A DNA stretch of 64,000 nt from Botryosphaeria dothidea. Its lineage: Eukaryota; Ascomycota; Dothideomycetes; Botryosphaeriales; Botryosphaeriaceae. The notes below the pieces were generated by a model. That model saw only the letters and a list, made by a program, of their open reading frames with translations. It was not told the origin of the DNA and searched no databases. A program made the position numbers and the translations under genes. The number at the start of each line of letters is the position of its first letter. Position 1 is the first letter of the stretch. Shown here in pieces: positions 46,333-56,420 of this stretch. The DNA lies in assembly GCA_011503125.2 (NCBI GenBank), contig WWBZ02000007.1, positions 1,612,001-1,676,000 of the forward strand, in the 5' to 3' direction.

Positions 46333-46803
46333 ATGCGGTGGCCAGGGGATATTGAATGATAGAGGATGTAGGCTGATATATGGAATGTGTAGCGATGAGT
46401 CTGAGGTAGCTTCGTTAATAATAGACTTCGATGAATCTCACGAGTGCGATGAAGCAAAAACTCAAAAGTGAAACGCTCCACATGACGTCGCGTTCACCCG
46501 CGCCTTCCCTTCCTGGAAGATGACTGGGATTTCCGCCTCTCAGTCTTTTCTAACGATACTACTCCATCGCGACAACTTGTTCTTCACCGCAATTGCAAAA
46601 TATCGGCCAACTCTTGGTGCTCTTAGTGTGACAGAACGTAGCGCCCGAAACAGCGAGTCCATGACGTAGTTGTGCAGAATAATCATCTTTTCGCATAACC
46701 CGATCCTTTCAGGTCCCGCTGCGAACTTTCCCCGCACTCGATTCTTTACCAGGCGTGTTGATTCAATTGTCTACCGGTTCCTTTCGCCTGGCAGGAAGCA
46801 ATC
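46333..46803. promoter_or_regulatory. Spacer between O-methyltransferase and ATP-grasp genes
   Basis: Upstream region of the ATP-grasp gene. No gene or clear site. Confidence 0.35.
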
Positions 46804-48342
46804 ATGCCCTCACTTCTCTACAGCCACATCCCTAAAAACTTGCTCCTCATCCTCCTCAGTCTCATATTTCTGCCCTTCAACACCTTCATTCTCGCCTTCG
46901 CCTACCTCATTCGTCCTCTTCTTACTGATCTCCACTGCAAAAATGACGACAGAACCTCCTCTCACGGCCAGACAATCCTCATCACCGGCGTGTCTATGAC
47001 CAAAGCCCTCACACTGACGCGCCTTCTCCGCCTCCACTCCCAGCACCACCGTATCATTGGCGCAGACTTCCACCCGCTCGCCAGCGGCCGCGTCTCCCGC
47101 TCCCTAACCCGCTTCCACGTGCTGGCTGCGCCCACGCCCGCCGATCCCTCACCCTACATCTCCTCCCTCCTCTCCATCGTCGCCGCCGAGCACGTCACCC
47201 TCTGGATCAGCTGTTCGGGCGTCGCGTCCGCGGTCGAGGACGGCGTTGCGGCTGAGATCGTCGCTGCGCGGGAGCCCTCATGTCGCGTCGTCCAATTCGG
47301 CGTGAATGACACGCGCACGCTGCACGAGAAGGACTCCTTCATGCAGCGGACCAGGGCGCTGGGGCTGCGCGTGCCGGAGACGCGGACGGTGCGTAGTGAG
47401 GAAGAGATGATTGCGGCGCTGCGCCAGTGCGTCGGGTTGTCTGATCGGAGCAAAGGACGTTCAGATGGCGGGAGAAAGTTCATCGCGAAGAGCATCGCCA
47501 TGGACGACAAGAGTCGCGGTGATCTGACTCTTTTGCCGTTCTCGACGGAGCAAGAAACACGCGCGCATGTCGCACGCTTGGGCGTCTCCGCGGAGCGCCC
47601 GTGGATTGTGCAGGAGTTCGTTCGCGGCCGCGAGTATTGCACGCATGCGTTGGTTGTGCGTGGGGAAGTGAGGGCGTTCGTGGCCTGCCCGTCGGCTGAG
47701 CTGCTGATGCATTACCAAGCGCTACCGGCAGCCTCGTCGCTATCGTTGGCCATGCTGGAATTCACGAAGAGGCAGGCAGAGGCAGGCGGTAAGGGGTTTA
47801 CGGGACATCTGAGCTTTGATTTGCTGGTCAACGAGGATGCCATCGACAAGACGGAGCCGGAAAGCATTGCGCTGTATCCTATCGAGTGCAACCCACGGGT
47901 GCATACGGCAGACGTACTGTTCAATGACACTATGCGCCTGGCAGACGAATATCTTTCAGTGCTACAGGAGACCCGCCGCAGCGTGAACGGGGCTGGGTCT
48001 AACGGCGAGCATAAGACGTCGCCGGATGGAAAGAACATTGTGGTTCCGGAACATCCCGCCAGATACTACTGGATCGGACACGATCTGGTACAGTTGCTTT
48101 TGCTGCCTATGCTATCATTGCTGACCGGCCAAGCATCCATCGGCGAGACTTGGAGATCAGTCCGGGAATTTGTTCAACACGTCCTCTTCTGGAAAGATGG
48201 ATCATTTGAGCTCTGGGATCCTTTACCATGGTGGTGGCTTTACCACGTGTACTGGCCTTCGCAGTTCGTCAACAGAATCCAGACAGGACGGAAATGGAGC
48301 AGGATGAACGTGAGTACCACGAAGATGTTCGACTGTGAGTAG
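46804..48342 (+). CDS. mysC: ATP-grasp ligase, mycosporine-amino acid synthase type
   Basis: Likely joins 4-deoxygadusol to an amino acid or amine with ATP, the third mycosporine step (MysC role). Intronless frame of 512 aa. A hydrophobic segment at about residues 10-35 (NLLLILLSLIFLPFNTFILA) suggests membrane anchoring. A Rossmann-like N-domain starts ILITGVSMTKALTLTRLL. The ATP-grasp core includes RKFIAKSIAMDDKSRGDLTLL, QEFVRGREYCTHALV and FTGHLSFDLLVNED. The metal site, YPIECNPRVHTAD, has Glu361 and Asn363. REYCTH and IECNPRxH resemble the MysC group. The C-terminus holds a further hydrophobic part (LVQLLLLPMLSLL). A donor-like GTGAGT near 48310 means the last dozen residues may differ. 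The amino acid substrate cannot be read from sequence. Confidence 0.8.
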   Translation: MPSLLYSHIPKNLLLILLSLIFLPFNTFILAFAYLIRPLLTDLHCKNDDRTSSHGQTILITGVSMTKALTLTRLLRLHSQHHRIIGADFHPLASGRVSRSLTRFHVLAAPTPADPSPYISSLLSIVAAEHVTLWISCSGVASAVEDGVAAEIVAAREPSCRVVQFGVNDTRTLHEKDSFMQRTRALGLRVPETRTVRSEEEMIAALRQCVGLSDRSKGRSDGGRKFIAKSIAMDDKSRGDLTLLPFSTEQETRAHVARLGVSAERPWIVQEFVRGREYCTHALVVRGEVRAFVACPSAELLMHYQALPAASSLSLAMLEFTKRQAEAGGKGFTGHLSFDLLVNEDAIDKTEPESIALYPIECNPRVHTADVLFNDTMRLADEYLSVLQETRRSVNGAGSNGEHKTSPDGKNIVVPEHPARYYWIGHDLVQLLLLPMLSLLTGQASIGETWRSVREFVQHVLFWKDGSFELWDPLPWWWLYHVYWPSQFVNRIQTGRKWSRMNVSTTKMFDCE

Positions 48343-48591
48343 ACAAAAGGGATGTTCGAGGGGAAATTGGGGTTGCATAAAAGCTCGATTGCACGAAGTC
48401 GGCCAAATAGACAAACAATCTACTTCCCTGAAAAGGAAGGTTTTGACTCTGTCAACCAGCACCGACAAGTATATTTAGAATGAAAGGTAACAAAGAAACT
48501 TGCCGAACGAAGCGCTTTTCTCTCCATATCCTCGCAGCCCTGAACGCCGAGCTCCCTATATGCTGTATCACAATCTCTCGTGTCTCTCTTC

Positions 48592-51319
48592 TCAACTCCC
48601 TACAACTTCGTCCATCTCTCTGAGTGTGAAGTCAAGTAAATAGCTTTCATCCACAAGCTCATCCATGCGCTTGTAGTGTCTGTCAGTGTACGCCCCCAAC
48701 GCATCCATCACCTCCCTCACACTGCTTCTTGCCTGGGTACCGCCGATGACCTTCAGCGACGAGAGTCTTGTTGCAGGGTATGATCTCATCAGTGCCCAAA
48801 GAATCTTCTGTGCTACTGATGCCGTCCTCGCATTGGTGTTCCAGTCTCTGACCCTCAAAAGAAGGGTCAGAATCTGCTCGTCCGCGAGACTTCTCAAGAC
48901 CTCATCAACGGCCACGTTCCCAGTCAAACTGTCTTTCGCTTGCTCTTCCGCTTCAACAACTCCCTTGAAAAGACTAAGCAGCCGTCCGGGCTGGTTGAGC
49001 TGCAGAGCTAGAGTGATGGCCTCACGCCAGTTGCCCCCATGCATATAATTCTGCAGCTTCTGGTCTTGTTCGACACGCTCTGCCTCTCGCGAGGCAGCAG
49101 CCCCCATGGACGCTTCTGTCGTATCCTCCCAAAACGTAATGACACTATCACCGCCACCAGAAACAAGTGTTTTAGTCGTCTGATTCACCGTGAGTGCCCA
49201 GACGCGGTCGGTGTGGTTGTCCAAAGTGCACGCGAGCTCGCCAGTACTCACATCCCAGACCTTGACCAGACCGTCACCAGCGGCAGACGCAACCTCAGCC
49301 CCACGCTTGTCACGAGAGTCTCCAGTTTGAATATAAGGAAGCCATGCAAGCTTGAGGACGCTGTTGGTATGGCCTTCAAAAGTGAGTAGGCAACTATAGT
49401 CTGTCAAGCTCCAGATTTTGATTGTCTTGTCACCGGAACCGGTTGCGATAAGGCCACGACTGCCGCTGCCTTGGATTTGAGGGGTATCTTTAGGAGCAAA
49501 TTTGACTGTCCAGACACCACGACGATGCCCGCGCAGAACTCCGACCGTCTCTCCCGTTTCCACAGACCAAATTTTGACTGTTCTATCTTGCGAGGCAGTA
49601 GCGAATAATGTCGAGTTGTGATTGATGTCGATGGCGTTGATATCCTTGTCATGGGCCTTCCGGGTCCAAGTCGCGCGTGAGGCCTTGTGGGAATCCTTCT
49701 TGATGCTCGAAGTGTCCCACCGCTTTATAGTCTTATCCTGCGAGCCGGTAATGACAAACGAGGGGGGATGATCCAGGGGATTCGAGTGGGCTGCCGACCC
49801 GACCTGTGGAGCTGTTTTGGGCAATGCGATAGCGCCAAGAGACTCTGCATGCCCGGTAAATGTGGCGTAGCAGGACCAAGACTCGTTTTCAGGATCCAGT
49901 CTCCAGAGGCGAGCAGTATTGTCCTTTGCTCCTGTCGCTAGCCAGTGGCCGGACCAGTCAACGTCCAGACAGATGATGATATCCTCGTGCCCCTTCAGCA
50001 AGCCTTTGTCGGCACCGAAGTAATCGCCACCTATCTGGTCATCTCCGTCCTCCTGCTGCGACTTGAGGGAAATTATCCGGACGTCCTCGACATTGGTCGC
50101 CAAGGCCAGAAAAGACCGATCAGAACCAACGTAAGCCAGATCAATGACTTCGTCGTGTGTCCCAGAGATTCTGCGGAGTATGGGAAGTGGCTCAAAAGCG
50201 TTGGTTGCCTCAATTTCTCCCAAAGGTGCCTTGGAGTGGAGAAGCAGCGTCTGGTCTGCGTGGACAGTCAACACATACGGAAGTCCTTCGTGATGGACGA
50301 TATCCACAATTCCCTCGGCTTCAGTGCCGGGCTCTTGTTCTCTTGTCACCTCCCTACCGCCGGACAGTGTCCACAACCGAAGCTTTCCGTTGGGCCCGCC
50401 GGTGTAGATGAAGGAGCCGTTCTCCACAAATCCAGCGCTTTCAACCTCTTCAAGGACTGGGATTGTGCTTCTGACCTTCCAAGTCCGCGCATCCCATACC
50501 ATGACAGTCTTGTCCCTGCTTCCGGATACCAGGGCATTCTCCTGCGCGGAAAAATCAAGGCTTCGCACGACTGAGACATGAGAGTCCAGCACTGCGACGC
50601 TTTTCCGCTTGTGAAGATCCCAGATCCGAACTTTCCCGTCCTCTCCACCACTCGCAAGCCTATAGCTGATGATTGTTGTGTCACCGTTCTCCGCCGCGCC
50701 GGCTTCTGTCTTGACCTTCCTCTTCGCTTTGCCTCCTTTTTCTGGTTCAAGGCCAGAAACTTGTGCCTCAAAGAAACGGAGCGAAGAAATGACTCCGCTA
50801 TGGCCATGGAAGCTGTGGGTTGTGTATCCGCCTCGAATATCCCATACTTTGACAATGCCATCGGCGCCGCCGGTTGCAAGCAAAGTTCCGGTGCGGTCGG
50901 TAGTAGATACGACGACTGGAGACGAATGCGGCTTGAGAGTGCGGAGGAGTTCAGCATCGATCAGTTCGTCGGTGAAGTCGGAGGGCTTCAGGGCGTATAT
51001 GCGCATGGAAAGGGAGCGCGAGCATGATATGAGATGAGAGCCGGTGGGGGTCAAGCTTAGCGAAGTGATGACTTCTCCGTCCTGTTCTGCGCGTCAACGT
51101 CAGATGCAGAGGATTTCCATGGTGCTATACTGCTCTACCTACGCCTTCTATGCGACCGAGTTCGGTGCCGGTGGCTAGGTCGGTCAACAGCGCATCCTCG
51201 CCCAAACATGTCGCGAGGATGCGGCCATTGCGGCTGAGCGCAACGCTGCCGCCAACGTATATGGGCTGGATGGTCCGGCTGACCTCGAAGGTCGTCTTCA
51301 CAGCGGCCCTCTGCGCCAT
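48592..51319 (-). CDS. UTP13: U3 snoRNP / SSU processome protein Utp13
   Basis: WD40 scaffold of the UTP-B complex for 18S rRNA maturation in the nucleolus. Two exons (51143-51319 and 48592-51081) give 888 aa in frame. Many WD repeats form two propellers, for example LLATGGADGIVKVWDI, LASGGEDGKVRIWDL, LVSGSRDKTVMVWDA, LFATASQDRTVKIWSV and LIATGSGDKTIKIWSL. The C-terminal Utp13 domain begins near NYMHGGNWREAITLALQL and ends LVDESYLLDFTLREMDEVV. The 61-bp intron joins IEG to DGEVITSLSLTP. Length and domain order match yeast Utp13 / human TBL3. Divergent from an unknown membrane protein gene. Confidence 0.94.
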
Positions 51320-51630
51320 GGTTCTGGTGGGAAGAGAATGTGTCTGGAGGTCAACGAGCAGAGTCGGCGTCGCAACTTTTTCGAAGCCGCCTTATCGATA
51401 AAGACCACGCTAGCCCAGAAACAGAAAGACCGCGGACGCGCACTTGCGCCTGCTCCGTTGCGTCAGTCAGTCTCACCATTACCACCTCCACCACCGTCCA
51501 CCACCCAACGCAGCTGGCAGGTCGTGATCGCCGAGCTGCCCGGGAGCCCTATCCTTTCTGCGACATGCACTCTGTAGACTTGTCCGAACTCTCTTTCCAG
51601 TTCACTTCCCATCCTTGAGCCTGACTCAGA
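51320..51630. promoter_or_regulatory. Divergent promoter, UTP13 / unknown membrane protein
   Basis: 311 bp between two start codons. No individual site identified. Confidence 0.4.
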
Positions 51631-53721
51631 ATGGGCCGAGATGTGTTCCTGACTAGGCTGGTGCTTGTGAGTATAAACCCCACTTCACTGGCCAGCTCTG
51701 CCTACACTTGCAAGGCTCTTCATGAACGTGCCCCTTCGTTTTGGTCCCGTCCATTAACAAGGCGCTACAAAGGGCCGCTCATCACACGAACCACCAGAGC
51801 AGTTTCCCAACACCGACTCCCCGCCTGCAGATGGAGCCGACTCTGGCCCTGATGACCAAGCCCCTCAGTACGATGAGCGCGGTCATCCCGTCAATCCCAG
51901 AGCCCGCGCCTTGGGCAGAGCGCTGAGAGATGCCCAAAATGACATCCTTGCCGCGGTAGGCGTCGTTGAGCGCAAACGGGTTCACATTGCCGGATTTCCC
52001 CTGCCTCCACCGAAAGATCCCCATGTTATAAAGCAGGTCGAGGCCGAGGATCTCAGCGGAAGTCTTGTGGCCATTGTTGGAACCTTAACTCGATATGCAG
52101 GTACATGGTGGGTTAGCGCTTTGCATGATCGCATCCTTGTAGGGGTTTTCCAGACCATGCAGCTGCCTGATGTCTGACGTGTGGCAGGCTTATGACTATC
52201 CTCAAGAGCTCTCGTTTTACGAGCTCGTCAGCGCTCAACTGCAGTGGGCCGGACCGACAGCATTCTTTTTGGCTGGCCTTCCGGCCCAACTCATATCCAT
52301 GATCACAAACGACGGAGATCTGTGGGCATCTCTTGTTGTTTCATTGATCGACGACGCCATCTTCAGATCAAGGCTCTCTCGGAAGACTCGAGTAGCCATT
52401 TTGAGGTGGAAGCCTTTCATTCGGAAGTTGTAAGTAAGAGAGTATCCAATTTCCATCCAGACGCTAATGCTGCTGCAGGATAGCAATTTCCATTGAGCTG
52501 GGCTTTGCGCCAATCGTTCTCCATGCTGGTTATCAGAGACTTTTCCTAGCACCTCCCTCTCAGCTCTTACCGCCAGTATCTGCTTTCAATCCTTGGTCTT
52601 CGTCCTCTCCCATCCAGGCAATCGCCTTTTCTGAACATCTTCGCCTTGACAATATCAGAAGCTGGTTAGGTGCCATCTCGACCTCTCCCGTGATTATGAT
52701 CATCGCTTGGAGGCGTGCAATGATCCGTATTCAACGACTAATGTACGAACCTTTGGAGAAAGGCATCCTGTCACCGGATAACCCTGATCAATATACTGCG
52801 GACGAAGCTTCCGAGAGGCGCCGGGCTCTGGAGAACGAGGCTGCGGAAAACGCGCAGCCCAACCATTCATGGTCAAACTGGTTTTTTGCTTGTCTCAACT
52901 GGAGCTGGAGAGTAGATATGTCGAGAGGAGTTCCCGGCAACACTGTCGGTGGACTTCTCTCTGCCAATCGATCTCAGGAGCCCGCAACGGACGGAAACCA
53001 GTCAGCTGGAGAACAGAGACCCGAAACACCTACAGATGACGCAGAACAGTCAAGAAATCCACGCACCCCGTCAGTCCAAGAGAGGCATGCATCGTCCACA
53101 TCACCACACTCCTTCAGCGACTCGAATAGGCATCATGATGACGATAGAGATGCAACGGTTCGGATTGCGTCCCGCGATGAAGGTTCAGGTGTGGTAAGCT
53201 TAGAGATTGCATTACCAGAAGAACTCCAAAATGGCACGAGCATCTCACGACGAAACAACGAATCTGAGCCTCAGGATTCAAGCAGCGGACATCATCAAAA
53301 GCGCGTCAGTGGCAGTAGGCGCAGCAGGAAGAGGACCCACCGTGTGACGCAGCTCGCCGAAGAACCAGCCGAAATGCTGGGATCATGGGTCAATTTCACT
53401 TTCTCAGACTGGGTTCTCTTACCGCTGAAGGCTGTGGGCTTGCGGATGATTGCCATCTCATATTTGCGCTTCGTTTCTTCCAGAAGTAGCAATGCACCGC
53501 TTCCCGTGCTTGTGAACCGTGTCTACTCGCCATGGTGGCCCGCCTTAACAGGCGAAGACCTCACGTCTGGGCCGGGATTGAGGAAACTCGGCGCATTTGC
53601 TGGGAGAGTAGGTTTATGCTGCTCTTTGGAAATTCTTTTTGGTCTCGGCTTATGGGGATTCGAATGCATAGCCGTCACTGTGCTGGGAAAGAGATACTTT
53701 AGCTGGGGAAAGGCTCGGTGA
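51631..53721 (+). CDS. Unknown fungal protein with membrane segments
   Basis: No family recognised. The best model has four exons (51631-51666, 51773-52138, 52188-52429, 52479-53721) and 628 aa. The last three joins are well supported (HDRIL|AYDYPQ and FIRKL|IAISIE, 49-bp introns with good branch sites). The first exon and its acceptor are uncertain. Likely membrane segments include GPTAFFLAGLPAQLISMI, DLWASLVVSLID, AISIELGFAPIVLHAGYQ and WLGAISTSPVIMIIAW. A hydrophilic Ser/Arg/Asp-rich loop follows (about residues 335-470), and the C-terminus has CCSLEILFGLGLWGFECIAV. A Pro-rich N-terminal part includes GHPVNPRARALGRALRDAQN. Probably an integral membrane protein of an internal organelle; this is inference. 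Confidence 0.65.
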
Positions 53722-54189
53722 AGCCAGGACATAGGCCTCATGATGGGGAGTGGAAGGATTGAGTTCGTCGACCGTCTTATATAGACGGACTCGCCAGAGT
53801 ATGACGCAAAATCTAATCCAAGGCATCCTGATTCTTGTGGCGCAGTATTTTGCAACTCACTGTACAGGAAATGGACCTACAATCAGGGAAAGTACAGCCT
53901 TAAGTTGCTGAATGTCTTAAGGAGCAGGCGAGGATAGGCGAGATGGCAAGGGCTTATCCCTGCCAGTGTTGCGTGGTGGCTATTCACGTTCCAGAACCGG
54001 ATCTTGCAAAGACCCCTGTCGGGATGTGCGATGACGTACGTTTGATCACCGCTCGGATCTTTCAAGAAGGGTCCAATCGCCCGTAATTTGCAGCTCCACT
54101 ACAAGATCCGCAGGCTTCTGGATTGCGTTATCATCAAGGCATCGTCGAAGATCAACTCGGTTCTTGAACTTCTTTCCCAAATTTCTACA
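53722..54189. other. Intergenic
   Basis: 3' flank of the membrane protein gene and 5' flank of the Ala/Thr- and Gly-rich gene. Nothing else seen. Confidence 0.4.
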
Positions 54190-55814
54190 ATGTCTAGCCT
54201 TGACGAGCTCAAAAAGCAGAACGAGGCCTTTCAGGGTGAGTCCAACAGAAGAACGATCAATCTACGATTTACCAAGACTATACTATATCATCGATTCCGA
54301 ATACAACTGCCTATTAGAAGTTCCCTCACATCCAGTGCCGAACGATGCTGACCTCAACTCTGTCTAGCCGGCGTTGCAAATATCCAGAAAGTTGCCAACA
54401 GTGGCGCAAATAAACCCGCCGTTACTACAACCTCACAGACAGCAAATACACCTGACAAGGCCAACGCCCCAGCCGCTACCAAGTCCACGCCCACAACGGC
54501 TACGAACAAGGCAACTACCACGGCTGGAACGGCGAAGAAGACAGCTACTCTTGGAAAAGCGACGCCTGTGAAGACGTCAACACCAGCAAGGGCATCCTCC
54601 CATGCTCCGATAGGATCTAAGAAGCCCATTCCCGCTACCAGTCAAAAGGCTCCAGCAGCTGGATCCCCCGTGAATCCTACAAAGGTCATATCGACCACCA
54701 ATGCTGCCAAACCAACTGCAAAGCCCCGTACGCCAATCGGCACAAAGAAGGCCGTACCAGCTTCCGCCGCTACATCTGCCACCCCCAAATCTCCTGTAGC
54801 AAAGGTCACACCATCAGCCCCAACTCCATCCACTGTCAAAGCGCCGGTCGTGGGGCCCGTCGCTACTGGGGCCACGGCATCGGCCACGACGCCTAAAGCA
54901 ACAGTCGCGCGAAAAGCACCGGCTTCATCCAGCACTACCACTGCAGAAACAAGTGGTACCATCAGCCCCGCCGCAGCTAAGAAAGTCACAATCTCCCCAG
55001 AATCCCTCCCAGCCTCCAAGCGCAAAGCCCCGCGCAAGTTGAATCGGAACGCCGTGACCGCAACCACCGGCGCAGCGACTTCGGTTGTCAACGGTGGCGT
55101 AAACGCCGCCACTGGTGCCCTGACCGGCACCACCTCCACTGCTGTGGGCGTTACGAATGCTCTGACATCTGGTCCGTCGAACTTTCCTCGTCATAAGATG
55201 AACGAAGGAATGTACTGATTTGGCAATCCGATCTAGGTACCACCGGCGCTGTCTCAAAGACTGCCGAACGCCTCCCTCCCGGCGTCGGTCAGCCCGTCTC
55301 GCACGTCTCCAAGGGCGTGGGCCAAACGCTGACTGGCACGACAACCGGCGTCAAGGACACCGCCAATAGCGCCGCCAGGGGAGTCGGATCCGCTGTCACC
55401 GGCACGACGTCCGCTCTGGGACAAGGGAACATTAGTAGTGCGGTCGGCGGGCTGACCGAGAGCGTCGGCGGAACGGTTGGAGGCGCGGGCAAGGGCGTCG
55501 GTGGCACTATCGAAGGTGCTACAGGCGGCTTGGGTGAGACGATTGGGGGCCCTGTGGGTGGCGTGGTTGGGGGCGTTGGGAGGGGAGTCGGCGATGCGGT
55601 CGGCGGGATTACTGGAGGCTTGGGTGATGGTGTGGTGAGTGATCCCCTACGCGATTATATGCACATGTGAAGGTGCAGATGCTGACTGACTGAACGGTAG
55701 ACAAAGCTGGGCAAGGGTAATGTAGTTGGAGGACTAGGGAGTACGGTCGGCGGTGTTGGTAGAGGCTTGGGTGGACTGGCTGGTGGTGTTTTGGGATGGG
55801 AAAAGAAGGAATGA
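54190..55814 (+). CDS. Low-complexity Ala/Thr-rich then Gly-rich protein, unknown
   Basis: No family recognised. Four exons (54190-54235, 54368-55171, 55237-55634, 55701-55814) give 453 aa in frame. After a short start (MSSLDELKKQNEAFQ), residues about 16-260 are rich in Ala, Thr, Pro and Lys with repeated short SK/TPKxP elements (KKATPVK-like, APIGSKKP and TPIGTKK), resembling linker-histone or LEA tails. Residues about 270-453 are rich in Gly and Val, with recurring GG-V-GG and GVG-x-G spacing (GGLTESVGGTVGG, GGVVGGVGRGVGDAVGG). This suggests glycine-zipper or amphipathic helices. The protein ends GWEKKE. The donor of intron 2 is GTCCGT, a weaker site. Possibly a stress or membrane-surface protein; function unknown. 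Confidence 0.7.
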
Positions 55815-56420
55815 TCATTGCTGGCAAGCATTTGGAACGAGTGAGATCACGTAATCAAGGAAGTGCACATCTTTGAGGATATTGGTCGACAATGCTGTAC
55901 TAGTCTGATGAGCAATACATTGAACGAGAAGAACGCGCATAAAAGTGTATTCCCAAAGTCATGTCACCGCTGCTTCCATCAACGAATTGTGCATGATTTA
56001 GTCAGTGTGCAGTAATAATCCCAAATCTCATTGCTCATCCAGTATATCTTGCAGGCTAGCCATACTACCACCAATTAAAGAACCAGAAGTCGGCAGCAGC
56101 AGCCACGCAAATATCCGCAGTTTATTTTCCAGCACAGCCCTTATAGCTCATTCGCACAGCGCCTATAATACAGAGCAAAGTGTATGATATCATCTGTGAC
56201 AAAGAGCACCAAAACAATAAGAAAATGAAATCCACCTTATCGCCTACTACGAAGAGAGTAGCCGAAGAAAAGACATCGAAGGGGCAAAGGGGGAATGAAG
56301 AAAATAAAGGTCCAAAAAGTAATTGTCATCTTCATCTGTATGACATGTATGCATCATCGACGCATCTCAAAGAATCATAACAAGCATTCTTGCAATGCCC
56401 CGTCAAGACCCATCACGCGA
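55815..56420. other. Intergenic between convergent genes
   Basis: 3' flanks of the Gly-rich protein gene (+) and the RGD2-type gene (-). No gene or RNA seen. Confidence 0.45.
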
